A DNA stretch of 64,000 nt from Dechloromonas denitrificans (lineage in GTDB: Bacteria; Pseudomonadota; Gammaproteobacteria; Burkholderiales; Rhodocyclaceae), in NCBI RefSeq assembly GCF_001551835.1, contig NZ_LODL01000019.1, positions 299,859 through 363,858 on the forward strand, written 5' to 3'. Shown here one piece after another: positions 1 through 9,327 of this stretch (positions within the stretch are counted from its first letter, which is position 1; each line of letters starts with the position of its first letter). The position numbers were made by a program, and so were the translations under genes. The notes under the pieces are model-generated. The model did not search any database and was not told the DNA's origin. It was given only the letters and a program-made list of their open reading frames with translations.

Positions 1-349
1 CCGACTTCGGCGCCAGTTCGGCCGCCTCGCGCAGCAAGCGGGTAAAGCGGATGTCCTGCAGCACGATGGAGACCTCGTTGACGCAGCCATGGATCAGGCC
101 GGTCAGCGCCTCCATGCAGGTCCGCAGATCCTGCGAGAAAACGCGCAACTCGTTGGACAGCACGCCAAAGCCGCGGGCCGCCGTGCCGGCCCGCTTGGCC
201 AGAAAAATGGCGTTGAGCGCCATGATGTTGATCTTGAAGGAGACCCCGACCACGCGCTTGATTTCTTCATTGATGCGCACGATACGCAACAGATCGTCAC
301 CAGCCGGCGGCTGCCGGGCTGGGCTCATCGTCAGGGCATTCATCATCAT
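1..349 (-). CDS. Partial soluble chemotaxis-receptor-like protein
   Basis: About 116 residues are visible before the gene runs off the left edge. The segment INIMALNAIFLAKRAG followed by RGFGVLSNELR matches the hairpin region of methyl-accepting chemotaxis protein signalling domains (usual form: LALNAAIEAARAGE...GFAVVADEVR), but several family positions differ. No membrane segment lies before this region, so it would be a short cytoplasmic protein or a degenerate signalling module. I chose the first of three consecutive ATG codons (347-349). An in-frame TAG lies about 30 nt upstream. It follows phaC on the same strand after a gap of about 90 nt. The C-terminus and any CheW-contact tip completeness cannot be judged. 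Confidence 0.6.
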   Translation of the reverse strand, partial: MMMNALTMSPARQPPAGDDLLRIVRINEEIKRVVGVSFKINIMALNAIFLAKRAGTAARGFGVLSNELRVFSQDLRTCMEALTGLIHGCVNEVSIVLQDIRFTRLLREAAELAPKS

Positions 350-440
350 CCAGGCACCGTGGAACTTTCCAGTCAGCGGCTAATGTATCAATTCAAGCCG
401 GGGCCGGATAGCCCGACGGTGCTTGGCGGCAGGCGGTGCG

Positions 441-2189
441 CTATTTTTCCAGGACGTAGGTGCCGGGCGCGTCGGCCAGCGCCGGGAACTTGCGATTGGC
501 CGCCGGATAGGCTTCGACCAGATCGCCGGTCCGTTCGCCCAGCCAGTTCGTCCAGTCGTCCCACCAAGTGCCCGGCTTCTTCTCAGCGCGGTCCAGCCAA
601 TGCTCCCAGTGCTCGTTGCGTTCAGGCTCGGCGATCCAGTAGGCACGCTTCGGTGGATTGGCCGGCGGGTTGACGATACCGAGGATATGGCCCGAGGAGG
701 ACAGCACGAAACGCACGGAGGCCGCGACATTGACGTACTTGCGAATGCGGTAGCACTGCTTCCAGGGCGCGATGTGGTCATCCTCGGCCGTCACTGCATA
801 GAGCGGCTGCGTGATGCGGTCGAGGTCAATCGACTCGCCGGCGATTTCCAGCTTGTCGCGCTTGATCAGGTTGTTGTGCAGGTACATTTCGCGCAGGTAA
901 TAGGAATGCATGGCCTGCGGCATGCGCGTCGTATCCATGTTCCAGAACAGCACGTCGAACGGCGGCAGACTTTCGCCGAGCAGGTAGCTGCTCACCCAGT
1001 AATGCCAGATCAGGCTGTTCGAACGCAGCAGGCGGAAGGAGGTGGCCATTTCACCGCCGTCGAGATAGCCCTTCTTGGCCATCGACTCTTCCAGCGCGCC
1101 GACACAGGCTTCGTCGATGAAGACATCGATGTCGCCCGGATGCGAAAAATCGGTCAGCGTCGTGAACAGCGTCCAGTGCGCCACCGGTACCTGGTCGGCG
1201 CCATAGCGCTTGTTGGCCCAGGCCATGTAGGTGCTGACCAGCGTACCGCCGATGCAGTAGCCGACCAGATGCACCTGCGGCACCTTGCAGAACTCGCAGG
1301 CGACGCGGACGACTTCATCGACCCCTTCGAGCAGGTAGTCGTCGAGGCGGATATTGGAGAGATCCTCGCCCGGGTTCTTCCAGCTGGTGATGAAAACCGA
1401 GAAGCCCTTGTCGGTCAGGTGCTTGACCATGCTCTTCTTGGCCGTCAGGTCGAGGATGTAGAACTTGTTGATCCACGGCGTCGTGATGACGATGGGCGTC
1501 GCTCGCACCTTGTCGGTGGTCGGCGCGTAGTGGATCAGTTCGACCAGGCGATTGCGGAAGACCACCTTGCCCGGCGTCGTCGCCAGATCCTTGCCGACGG
1601 TGAAGGCATCCGGCTCGACCATCAGGATGTTCTTGGCCTTGGCATCGCGTTGCAGGTTTTCCCAGCCCTGGCGCAGGCTTTCGCCGTTAGTCTCGACGAA
1701 GCGCCGCATGGCGACCGGGTTGAGCCAGAAGTAATTGGTCGGCGCCACCATGTTCAGCCATTCGCGCAGCCAGAAGGCGGCACGCCGGCGTTCCTTGTCG
1801 GACAGCCCAGGCGTTTCGAAATACATGTCCTGCAGGCGGTGGGTAAAGGCCAGGTACCATTCCTTGATGATGTCCCACGAGGCCGAGTCGGTCCACACCG
1901 GGGCGGCAAAACGGGAATCGTCGGCATTCGGCTTGATCACGTCGTCCGACGGAATGCCGATCGCCCGCCGCATGACATGCGACTGGAGCGCAAAAAGATC
2001 GCCCGACAGGGCGTTGAGCGCACGGGTCAGCTCCTGCGGATGCATCATCCAGGCCATGTGGGCGTTGAGCAGCGAGGTGGTGACCCCATACGGATCGAGG
2101 GCGTTGCTGATCGCCTTGCTGGTCGTTTCCAGCGGACTCAGGCTGCTGATATCGACGCCGCCGTGGCGGGCTGTTCCATTACCGGACAT
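441..2189 (-). CDS. phaC: Class I poly(3-hydroxyalkanoate) synthase
   Basis: 582 residues, usual for class I PhaC. It polymerises (R)-3-hydroxyacyl-CoA into storage polyester at the granule surface. The catalytic triad is visible: a lipase-like box GYCIGG with nucleophile Cys312, Asp471 in AEDDHIAPW, and His501 in SSSGHILGIVNPP. The PHA synthase N-terminal region occupies roughly residues 80-250 and the alpha/beta-hydrolase core 250-570. It sits 44 nt downstream of the beta-CASP hydrolase gene on the same strand, so co-transcription is possible. No phaA or phaB lies next to it, so monomer supply must be encoded elsewhere. The family call is secure. Confidence 0.96.
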   Translation of the reverse strand: MSGNGTARHGGVDISSLSPLETTSKAISNALDPYGVTTSLLNAHMAWMMHPQELTRALNALSGDLFALQSHVMRRAIGIPSDDVIKPNADDSRFAAPVWTDSASWDIIKEWYLAFTHRLQDMYFETPGLSDKERRRAAFWLREWLNMVAPTNYFWLNPVAMRRFVETNGESLRQGWENLQRDAKAKNILMVEPDAFTVGKDLATTPGKVVFRNRLVELIHYAPTTDKVRATPIVITTPWINKFYILDLTAKKSMVKHLTDKGFSVFITSWKNPGEDLSNIRLDDYLLEGVDEVVRVACEFCKVPQVHLVGYCIGGTLVSTYMAWANKRYGADQVPVAHWTLFTTLTDFSHPGDIDVFIDEACVGALEESMAKKGYLDGGEMATSFRLLRSNSLIWHYWVSSYLLGESLPPFDVLFWNMDTTRMPQAMHSYYLREMYLHNNLIKRDKLEIAGESIDLDRITQPLYAVTAEDDHIAPWKQCYRIRKYVNVAASVRFVLSSSGHILGIVNPPANPPKRAYWIAEPERNEHWEHWLDRAEKKPGTWWDDWTNWLGERTGDLVEAYPAANRKFPALADAPGTYVLEK

Positions 2190-2233
2190 TTGAATTACCT
2201 CTTCCTGATTATTCCAAGATTACCAAGAGCATG

Positions 2234-3646
2234 TTACAGCGAGACCGACTCGCCGGGGAGCGGCAGATGCACCGCCGACCAGCCGAGTTCTTCCTCGATG
2301 GCGCGCTTGAAGGCGGCCGAGGCGCCCGCTTCGCCATGCACCACAAAAGTCTGCCCCGGCGCCTTGTGAAAACCGCGCAGCCAGGCGAGCAAGGCTGCCT
2401 GGTCGGCATGCGCCGACAAGCCGCCGACCGTATAGATGCGTGCCCGCACCGGCACCGCCTGGCCAAAGATATGAACCAGCCGCGCCCCATCGACCAGTCG
2501 CCGGCCGAGTGTGCCGGCCGCCTGGAAACCGGTGATCAGCACGCTGCATTCGCTGCGCGACAGGTTCTCGCGCAGGTGGTACTTGATGCGGCCAGCCTCG
2601 CACATGCCGCTCGCCGAAATGATCACCGCGCCGCTGCGCACTTCATTCAGCGCCTTCGAGGCCTCGACATCGGCGACGAATTCGATCTTCATCTGCGCCG
2701 GGTGGGCCTGTTGCCAGGCGATCAACTCGCGGGTTTCCGGATCGAGCAGTTCCTGATGGCCAAGCGTGATGCGCGTTGCGCTGTTGGCCATCGGCGAATC
2801 GACATAAACCTTGAGCGGCGACAGTCGCTTGCGGCGGACCAGATCGGCCAGCGTGTAGAGCATTTCCTGCGTCCGGCCGACGGCAAAGGCCGGAATGATC
2901 AGGTTGCCACCCGCAGCCCGGGTCCGTTCGATTGCGTCAATGATTTCCGCTTCGGTTTCCGGCAGGGAGCGGTGCAGGCGGTTGCCGTAGGTTGATTCGA
3001 TCAACAGCACATCGGCCGTCGGCACGACCTTTTCCGGATCGCACAGCACCGGCCGGTCGGACATGCCGAGATCGCCGGAAAAGACCAAGCGGCGCGGCCG
3101 CCCCTCGCCGCTCACCGTCACTTCCAGCCAGGCCGAGCCAAGGATGTGGCCGGCATCGTGGAAACGCACGCGGACCGCTTCGGCCGGTTCCAGCTCGACA
3201 CCGTAACGAACCGGCTGCAATTGGGACAAGGAAGCCAGGGCTTGCGCCACCGAGTAGAGCGGCGCCGGAATGCCGCGCTCATTCTTGCCGCGCCGGTGAC
3301 GATGGCGCAACTGCCACTCGGCTTCCTTTTCCTGGATATGGGCGCTGTCCGGCAGCAGGACTTCAAGTAGCGCGATGCTGGCCGGCGTCGCATAGATCGG
3401 CCCTTTGTAGCCAAGCATGGCGAGGCGCGGCAGCAGGCCGGAATGGTCGATGTGGGCGTGGGTGAGCAGCACGAAATCGATCCGGCGGACATCGAAACCG
3501 AAATCAAGCGCCCGCTGGTTCTTCTGGCGCGCCTCCGGCCCGCCCTGGAACATCCCGCAATCGACCAGGAAGCGGGTATCGCCCGTCTCGACCAGGGTGC
3601 AGGAACCGGTCACTTCACCGGCGGCTCCGAGAAAAGTCAGTCGCAT
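2234..3646 (-). CDS. Metallo-beta-lactamase-fold beta-CASP RNA-processing hydrolase
   Basis: 470 residues. The N-terminus shows the MBL zinc site as THAHIDHSG near residue 55, followed by the beta-CASP region, including GAVIISASGMCEAG and a late HADQ motif. This is the YSH1/CPSF73-like bacterial group, expected to act as a zinc-dependent RNA exo/endonuclease in the cytoplasm. The ATG at 3646 is chosen because GGGAGG stands 9 nt before it; a longer reading to 3700 has no ribosome site and no homology-like sequence. It is divergent from the universal stress gene (88 nt apart) and upstream of phaC. The RNA substrate is unknown. Confidence 0.9.
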   Translation of the reverse strand: MRLTFLGAAGEVTGSCTLVETGDTRFLVDCGMFQGGPEARQKNQRALDFGFDVRRIDFVLLTHAHIDHSGLLPRLAMLGYKGPIYATPASIALLEVLLPDSAHIQEKEAEWQLRHRHRRGKNERGIPAPLYSVAQALASLSQLQPVRYGVELEPAEAVRVRFHDAGHILGSAWLEVTVSGEGRPRRLVFSGDLGMSDRPVLCDPEKVVPTADVLLIESTYGNRLHRSLPETEAEIIDAIERTRAAGGNLIIPAFAVGRTQEMLYTLADLVRRKRLSPLKVYVDSPMANSATRITLGHQELLDPETRELIAWQQAHPAQMKIEFVADVEASKALNEVRSGAVIISASGMCEAGRIKYHLRENLSRSECSVLITGFQAAGTLGRRLVDGARLVHIFGQAVPVRARIYTVGGLSAHADQAALLAWLRGFHKAPGQTFVVHGEAGASAAFKRAIEEELGWSAVHLPLPGESVSL

Positions 3647-3734
3647 GTTTATATTCCTCCCGACTTGGCGTAGCATGAACCTCAAGAAGGCTGAATGCAA
3701 CGCCAGCAGACTGTTTCAGGAGGTAGACCCAATC

Positions 3735-4178
3735 ATGTTCAAGCACATTCTCGTACCGACCGATGGCTCCGAACTTTCGCGCGCCACTGCCAAACGGGCC
3801 GTTTCGTTTGCCAAGGAATGCGGCGCCCGGATCACGGTCTTTTTCGCCAAACCGGAATACCCGATCGCCTACTTCGGCGAAGGCGCCTTGATCGACCCGA
3901 CCACGCCGGAGAAATTCGCCGAACTGGCCGACCAGCAAGCCAATGAATACCTCGGCGAAGTCCAGAAGGAGTGCGCCGAAGCCGGCGTCGAATGCTCGCT
4001 GACCTCAGCCACCAGCGACGTCCCCTACGAAGCCATTATCGAAGCCGCCGAAAAATCCGGCTGCGACCTGATTTTCATGGCTTCCCACGGTCGACGGGGC
4101 ATTAGCGGCTTTTTACTGGGCAGTGAAACCAACAAGGTGCTGACCCATTCCAAGGTGCCGGTGCTGGTTTACCGCTAG
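3735..4178 (+). CDS. Universal stress protein, UspA family
   Basis: 147 residues, a single Usp domain. The start MFKHILVPTDGSE and the C-terminal ATP-loop signature SHGRRGISGFLLGSETNKV (G-2x-G-9x-G-S/T type) indicate an ATP-binding Usp protein. The ATG at 3735 is preceded by a strong AGGAGG, whereas the longer open frame upstream has none. It is transcribed divergently from the beta-CASP hydrolase and followed by an intrinsic terminator, so it is probably monocistronic. Family members bind ATP and modulate stress or starvation responses; the specific role is not readable from sequence. Confidence 0.93.
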   Translation: MFKHILVPTDGSELSRATAKRAVSFAKECGARITVFFAKPEYPIAYFGEGALIDPTTPEKFAELADQQANEYLGEVQKECAEAGVECSLTSATSDVPYEAIIEAAEKSGCDLIFMASHGRRGISGFLLGSETNKVLTHSKVPVLVYR

Positions 4179-4239
4179 GTTTCCACCCGCCCGTTCGGCA
4201 CCTGCGGCCCGCGCACGGCCGATACTTAACACGCTGTTG

Positions 4240-4277
4240 AAAACCGCCCGCTCCGGCAACGGGACGTGGCGGTTTTT
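4240..4277 (+). terminator. Intrinsic terminator after the universal stress gene
   Basis: Arms AAAACCGCC (4240-4248) and GGCGGTTTT (4268-4276) flank a 19-nt loop and end in a run of T. It lies about 60 nt past the stop of the universal stress gene and directly before the hybrid kinase start, so it separates the two transcripts. Confidence 0.75.
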
Positions 4278-4303
4278 TGCTGTTGAACCAGAACCATCGC
4301 CTC

Positions 4304-7300
4304 ATGGCTTCCCAATCCGCCAGCTTTCGTATCAAGCGCCAGATTCTGTATCCGGTCGCTATCGCCCTGTTGTCGCTGGTCGCCATATTTGCGCTGGTCT
4401 TCAACAATTATCAGGTCAAGCGCGAACGACAATTGAGCGAAGACAGCGGCCGGCAGGTGCTCGCCATCTGGAAAAAGCTGCAGGACGACAGCACGCGCCA
4501 ACTGGCCTGGTTCGCCGCCGAGGCCAGCCGCAATCCGGCCCTGATCGTCGCGATGAGCCAGCAGGACGGCGATGCGCTGCTCGCCGAAACCCGCCACACC
4601 CTGGCCAGCCTGCGCCAGCAATTCGGCATCAGCCATTGGTATTTCATCCGGCCGGATGGCCGGACACTGCTCCGGGTGCATGAACCGGCAGTCAAGGACG
4701 ACCGCATCGAACGGCGCAGCTTCCGTCAGGCGGCGGCCAGCGGCCAGCCGGCCAGCGGACTGGAGCTGGGGGCGACGGCGACCTACACCTTGCGTCATGT
4801 GCTGCCCTGGCGGGTCGATGGCCGGTTGCTCGGCTATATCGAGCTGGGCATGGAGGTCGAATGGTTTGCCGGCATGATCCAGAAATTCCTGCAACTGGAG
4901 ACCTTCACCGCCGTCCATAAAGCCCGGACCAGCGCCCAGGCCTTCGCCACCGGCAAGCAGGCCCTCGGCTTCAGTGGCAACTGGGCGGACTACCCCAACT
5001 TCGCCCTACTCAATCAAAGCCTCGAGCAAATGCCGGCCGAGCTGGCCGACGCACTGGCCAGCCACGTCGCCGGCCAGGACCCGGGCATTGTCGAATTGCG
5101 CGACGGCCGACATACCTGGCTGGCCAGCATCGTCTCGCTGAAGGATGACAGCGATCAGGCCGTCGTTGCGCTGGCCATCCTGCGCGACGTCAGTGCGGTG
5201 CGGGTAACCAGCCGGCAGCACCTGCTGCTGGCCAGCCTGTGCGGGCTGGCCCTCGCCGTGCTGCTCTTTGTCGCCCTCTCCCGCCGCCTGCAGCGAATCG
5301 AAAGCGACCTGGGCGAAGCCAATCAGTCGCTGGCCGCCAATCAACAGCGCTTTCTCGACATTTTCTCGACCAGTTCCGACTGGTGGTTCTGGGAAATGGA
5401 CAGCGCCCTGCGCTTCTCATTCTTTTCCGACAACGCCGGCGCCATGCTCGGCGTGGATACAAACAAAATCATCGGCAAAACCCGGCGCCAGATCCTGGCT
5501 GCGGTCGACCCGCGCGACATGGCGGAAATGAACGCCCATATCGCCGACCTGGAAGCACACCGCCCCTTCCATCGCTTCGAATACCGCCTGCTCAAGCCGG
5601 ATGGCGGCTTTAGCTGGATCAGCCTGAGCGGCGTGCCGGTCTTCGACCAGGCCGGCCAATTTTGCGGCTATCGCGGGGCAGCCTCGGATGTCACGGCCCG
5701 GCGCCTGCATGAGGACGCCGAACATGAGGCCCGCGAAGGGGCCGAGGCCAAATTTGCCATCGCCCGCATTCTCCAGGAAGCCGGCCGCCCGCTGGCCGAG
5801 CGCTTCGACGCCGCACTGGCTGCCGTCTTCATGCTCCACGGCCTGAATATCGAGCAAAAAGGTGGCGTCTTCCTGCTTCAAGCCGGCAGCCGCCAGCTTG
5901 ACCTGAACACCACCCGCGGCAATTTTTCGGCCCGTTTTCTCGCCGACGAAAAGCAGGTGCCGCTCGGCCGCTGCCTCTGTGGCCGGGCCGCCGAATCCGG
6001 CCAGGTCATCGTTTCCGACGGCTGTTTCGACGCCCCCCGGCACGAAAACCACTGGCCCGACATGCTCAATCACGGCCACTACATCGTGCCGCTGATGCTG
6101 GGCGGCGAATGCCTGGGCGTGCTCTTCCTCTACACCAACCCCAAGCCCTCGCAGTCGGCCACGCGCCTGGCGACGCTGGAAGAGATCGGCCAACTTTTCG
6201 CGCTGGCAGTCGCCAACGAGCGCGCCCTGCTCGCCCGGCAGGAGGCATCGGAACGGGCCGAAGCGGCCAGTCGCGCCAAGAGCGCCTTCCTCGCCAACAT
6301 GAGCCACGAAATCCGGACGCCGATGAATGGCGTCATCGGCATGACCGATCTGCTGCTCGATACCGAACTCGACGACGAACAGCGCGAATTCACCGACATT
6401 CTGAAAAGCAGTTCAAATTCGCTGCTGGGCATCATCAACGACGTGCTGGACTTTTCCAAGATCGAAGCCGGCAAGCTGACTATCGAGCAGATCGATTTCA
6501 ATCTCGGCGAACTGCTGGGCCAGACCTGCAGTCTGCTCAGCGTCCAGGCGCGCAAAAAGGCACTCAACTTCAGCCAGCACATTGCGCCGGAAGTCCCCGG
6601 CATGCTGCGCGGCGACCCCGGGCGGATTCGCCAGATACTGACCAACCTGATCGGCAATGCGATCAAATTCACCGCCGAAGGCGAGGTGCGGGTCGAGGTC
6701 AGGCGCGACGAAGGCGCCGGCGACGGGCTGATCTTTGCGGTGCACGACACCGGCATCGGCATTTCCGAACAGCAACTGGCCGGCCTGTTCATTCCCTTCG
6801 CTCAGGCCGACAGTTCGACAACCCGCCGCTTCGGCGGCACCGGCCTCGGTCTGTCGATTTCGAAGCGCCTGATCGAATTGATGCACGGCGAAATCGGCGT
6901 CCGCAGCACACCCGGCAACGGCTCCACCTTCTGGTTCCGCCTGCCGCTGTGCCGGGCCAGTTGCCACGCCGAGGCTTTGCCGACCACCGACCACCAACCC
7001 AGCCTGCGCATCCCGCTCGTCGACAATGATCCGGCCAGGCAGCGCCAGGCCGACGACACTCTCGCCCGCCTCGGCCATCTGGTCGAGATTGCCGGCTGCA
7101 GCCAGCATGCGCTCGATGCGCTGACCCACGGCAATTACGACCTGATGCTGCTGCGTTGTGAATTGGCCGAGCTGGATGGTTACCAACTCACCCGCCAGCT
7201 ACGCGGCTCGGACAGTGTGCGCAACCCGGCCATGCCGGTCATCGCGATGCTGGCCAGCGTGCAGCCACAGGATCGCGAACGTTGCCGGGCAGCCGGCCTC

Positions 7301-7387
7301 AACGACTGCGTCGAGCAGCCATTCAGCGACACGGAAATCAGGCAGGCCCTGGCCAACACGCTGAGCGCCCTTGGCGCCAGCACCTGA
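4304..7387 (+). CDS. Membrane hybrid sensor histidine kinase with degenerate receiver
   Basis: About 1027 residues from ATG 4304. A TTG 27 nt earlier is also possible, and no clear ribosome site decides. Order: transmembrane helix (13-35), periplasmic Cache-like sensor (45-295), second helix (305-327), PAS (345-465), GAF (485-640), HisKA with phospho-acceptor His in [10 protein letters not shown] (about 668), HATPase with DTGIG and GGTGLGL boxes (770-885), then a receiver-like domain (900-1018). In that last domain the phospho-acceptor aspartate is replaced (DLMLLRCEL), the conserved Lys is Gln (EQPF) and the Thr is Leu, so it is a pseudo-receiver. No partner response regulator is adjacent. 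The stimulus is unknown. Confidence 0.92.
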   Translation: MASQSASFRIKRQILYPVAIALLSLVAIFALVFNNYQVKRERQLSEDSGRQVLAIWKKLQDDSTRQLAWFAAEASRNPALIVAMSQQDGDALLAETRHTLASLRQQFGISHWYFIRPDGRTLLRVHEPAVKDDRIERRSFRQAAASGQPASGLELGATATYTLRHVLPWRVDGRLLGYIELGMEVEWFAGMIQKFLQLETFTAVHKARTSAQAFATGKQALGFSGNWADYPNFALLNQSLEQMPAELADALASHVAGQDPGIVELRDGRHTWLASIVSLKDDSDQAVVALAILRDVSAVRVTSRQHLLLASLCGLALAVLLFVALSRRLQRIESDLGEANQSLAANQQRFLDIFSTSSDWWFWEMDSALRFSFFSDNAGAMLGVDTNKIIGKTRRQILAAVDPRDMAEMNAHIADLEAHRPFHRFEYRLLKPDGGFSWISLSGVPVFDQAGQFCGYRGAASDVTARRLHEDAEHEAREGAEAKFAIARILQEAGRPLAERFDAALAAVFMLHGLNIEQKGGVFLLQAGSRQLDLNTTRGNFSARFLADEKQVPLGRCLCGRAAESGQVIVSDGCFDAPRHENHWPDMLNHGHYIVPLMLGGECLGVLFLYTNPKPSQSATRLATLEEIGQLFALAVANERALLARQEASERAEAASRAKSAFLANMSHEIRTPMNGVIGMTDLLLDTELDDEQREFTDILKSSSNSLLGIINDVLDFSKIEAGKLTIEQIDFNLGELLGQTCSLLSVQARKKALNFSQHIAPEVPGMLRGDPGRIRQILTNLIGNAIKFTAEGEVRVEVRRDEGAGDGLIFAVHDTGIGISEQQLAGLFIPFAQADSSTTRRFGGTGLGLSISKRLIELMHGEIGVRSTPGNGSTFWFRLPLCRASCHAEALPTTDHQPSLRIPLVDNDPARQRQADDTLARLGHLVEIAGCSQHALDALTHGNYDLMLLRCELAELDGYQLTRQLRGSDSVRNPAMPVIAMLASVQPQDRERCRAAGLNDCVEQPFSDTEIRQALANTLSALGAST

Positions 7388-7400
7388 GCCGCCGTTTGGC

Positions 7401-8114
7401 TCAGCGCTTCAGACAGTCGTTGCTGGCCGGGCGAATACGGCAGAGCACCTTGCCGCTGTCGGTATCGACGAAATCGATTTCGTCGAGCACGCTGACCAGA
7501 TAGCGCTTCTTCAGCGTGAAATCGGTCGGCTTGCCGTAGGTGGCCTTCCAGAAAGTCGTGCTCTCGCTGATCAGCGGCTCGATCAGGTGAGCCCGGGCGC
7601 GCAGGCCGAGATGGCCGACCGCAGCGGCGGGCAGCTCGGCGACGAAGCCGGCGTCGTCATCGACGACACGCGGATAGAAATCGTAGAGGTTGTCGAAGGC
7701 CAGAAAATAGTCGTAACGCCAGCTGACTTTCATCTGCTGCGTGACGCCGATTTTGTCCTCGTGCGCGTATTCGCCGCGCTCGACGGCGACCGACTGCAGC
7801 GGCAGAAATTTGTAGCGGTAATAGTCGTCGACCGCAGGATCGGCCAGCGGGCGCCAGCTCCAGCCTTCGGCGATCTGGTTGAAGGCCATGCGGTAGCGGA
7901 CCTGCGCCTTTTCCCCGGCGAGCTCGACGCTGAAGCCGGAACTGGCGGCCAGATCGATGTCGACTTCGACAGTTTCCCCCGGCGACGGCGGGTGACCGGC
8001 CTTGACCTGTGCAGCCAGACGCTCGAACTGCTGTTCGGCGCTGTCCAGCGCGCTGGCTGGCGTCAAAAAAGCGGCGGCCAAAGCCGCCGTCAAACAATGC
8101 CTGAGGAAAAACAT
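7401..8114 (-). CDS. Exported protein of unknown function
   Basis: 237 residues. A Sec signal peptide is clear: positive MFFLRHCLT, a hydrophobic stretch AALAAAFLT, and a likely cut after PASA. The mature part is rich in acidic and aromatic residues, with Cys in the C-terminal LCRIRPASNDC. The ATG at 8114 is preceded by GAGAG; an upstream extension would bury the signal peptide. I recognise no family. It converges with the hybrid kinase (stops 13 nt apart) and lies 136 nt downstream of a lipoprotein gene on the same strand. Periplasmic location is inferred from the signal only. Confidence 0.75.
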   Translation of the reverse strand: MFFLRHCLTAALAAAFLTPASALDSAEQQFERLAAQVKAGHPPSPGETVEVDIDLAASSGFSVELAGEKAQVRYRMAFNQIAEGWSWRPLADPAVDDYYRYKFLPLQSVAVERGEYAHEDKIGVTQQMKVSWRYDYFLAFDNLYDFYPRVVDDDAGFVAELPAAAVGHLGLRARAHLIEPLISESTTFWKATYGKPTDFTLKKRYLVSVLDEIDFVDTDSGKVLCRIRPASNDCLKR

Positions 8115-8250
8115 ATCACTCTCGCAACACCACCGGAAAGGCAGCGCACAGCTACCAGAATGCCGCCATCGAGGCGGCTTGCCCATGATGCACATCAACA
8201 AATCCTGATGCAGTCAGAGCGACGGCTGGGTCACCGCCAGGCACAAGCGG

Positions 8251-8766
8251 CTAACGGCTGCAAATTGGGGCGATCGCCGCCGGGCCGCGCAGATCGGGCC
8301 GCTGGTAGGTGGTCCGGACAATGCCCGAAGTCGCATCGAACAGCACGTCGAAGCGGGCCAGCTGATTCCAGTCGTCGCAGAACAGCCACTCCCAGACCAG
8401 TTCGTTGCGCGCTTTGAAAAATACGGTCCACGCCGGATTGGGCGGGCCGAGCAGGCGCAGGATGTCGTTCTGGTCGTGCTTGTCCGGCCGGATTTGCGCA
8501 AAGTGGCGGGTATCGAGGACATTCTCCAGCCGGAGCAAGCGCTGATCCGGCCCGAAAAAGGCCATGAAGGTATGGACGCCCTGCGGCCCGCGCGGGAAAG
8601 CCAGTTGCTGGCTGCCATCCGGGTCCTCCCAGCGCAGCGCCGGCGGCCCCATCCGGGCGACCACTTCGTCGATCTGCGCGATGCCGGGCTGCAAGCCGCG
8701 GCCATCGTTACCGGCGCAGGCGGACAACAGCAGCATGGCGCCAAGCAGGCAGATTTTCCGGATCAT
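8251..8766 (-). CDS. Lipoprotein with BamE/OmlA-like motifs
   Basis: 171 residues. A lipoprotein signal peptide ends in the lipobox LLSAC (Cys17). The mature chain begins with GIAQIDEVVARMGPP, which resembles the (I/M)xxVxxxLGxP turn of BamE/OmlA-like domains, and a second copy-like segment NDILRLLGPPNPAW appears near residue 105, suggesting two half-domains. This is distinct from the true bamE at 54855-55340. It starts 18 nt after the hydrogenase protease gene ends on the same strand, so it may be read from the hox transcript although its function looks unrelated. The name is an inference from motif shape. Confidence 0.7.
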   Translation of the reverse strand: MIRKICLLGAMLLLSACAGNDGRGLQPGIAQIDEVVARMGPPALRWEDPDGSQQLAFPRGPQGVHTFMAFFGPDQRLLRLENVLDTRHFAQIRPDKHDQNDILRLLGPPNPAWTVFFKARNELVWEWLFCDDWNQLARFDVLFDATSGIVRTTYQRPDLRGPAAIAPICSR

Positions 8767-8784
8767 GATGCGCTCCTTGACACC

Positions 8785-9327
8785 TCAGGCAATGCCTGCG
8801 GTGGACGTGGCAAATTCGGCAAAAACCGGCGCCGCGGCCGGCCCTTCCAGGCCCGCCCAGAACTCCAGTTCCTGCCGCAAGCACAGCTTCTGCAGCAGTT
8901 CGAAGGCGGCGTCGACATGGCTTTCGGCCGCCACACTCAGGGCCGCCCCCAGCTCGAACTGCTCACCGCGCACGCAGAGCACGAAGGCCGGCGGCGCGTC
9001 ACAGCCTTCGGTCTGCCGGTAAACCTGCAGCACCGACTCGGGCGGCAGCGCATGCGTGCTGTGCGCCAGGCCGGGTACGGCCGCGATGCGCCGGAAGGTG
9101 AATGGCGCAGGCGTCCGTTCGCCGGCATCGATGAACAGCGCGAGTTGCCGGCCCGGCAAGTCGAGGACGTGCTCGATGTTGAGCTGGAAGTCCTCGACCA
9201 GGTCGACCTGCCCGGCCAGCCCGGCATGGTCGAGCCAGTCGGCCAGTCGAGCGCAGAGCAGCGGGCCGATGGCGTCGTCGCCCCGGCTCGGATTGCCGAC
9301 CACGTAGATGACCAGCGGCGCCGTCAT
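8785..9327 (-). CDS. hoxW: Hydrogenase maturation endopeptidase HoxW-type
   Basis: 180 residues. The N-terminal VVGNPSRGDDAIGP matches the HyaD/HycI/HoxW protease family signature (GxGNxxxxDDG/A), whose acidic residues bind nickel in the immature large subunit before the C-terminal tail is cut off. It overlaps the stop of hoxH by 4 nt (ATGA), implying translational coupling with its substrate. A second Asp in LFIDAGE fits the conserved second acidic site. HoxW rather than another paralogue is assigned from context. No hyp carrier genes are in the window. Confidence 0.92.
   Translation of the reverse strand: MTAPLVIYVVGNPSRGDDAIGPLLCARLADWLDHAGLAGQVDLVEDFQLNIEHVLDLPGRQLALFIDAGERTPAPFTFRRIAAVPGLAHSTHALPPESVLQVYRQTEGCDAPPAFVLCVRGEQFELGAALSVAAESHVDAAFELLQKLCLRQELEFWAGLEGPAAAPVFAEFATSTAGIA

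Noticed and set aside
423-2369. 648-residue plus-strand open frame opposite phaC
   Set aside because: Antisense shadow of a GC-rich gene; no family motifs, whereas the minus-strand phaC has its full catalytic triad.
8161-8178. GCCGCC-ATCGA-GGCGGC hairpin between the two exported-protein genes
   Set aside because: No T run on either strand, so it cannot be called an intrinsic terminator.
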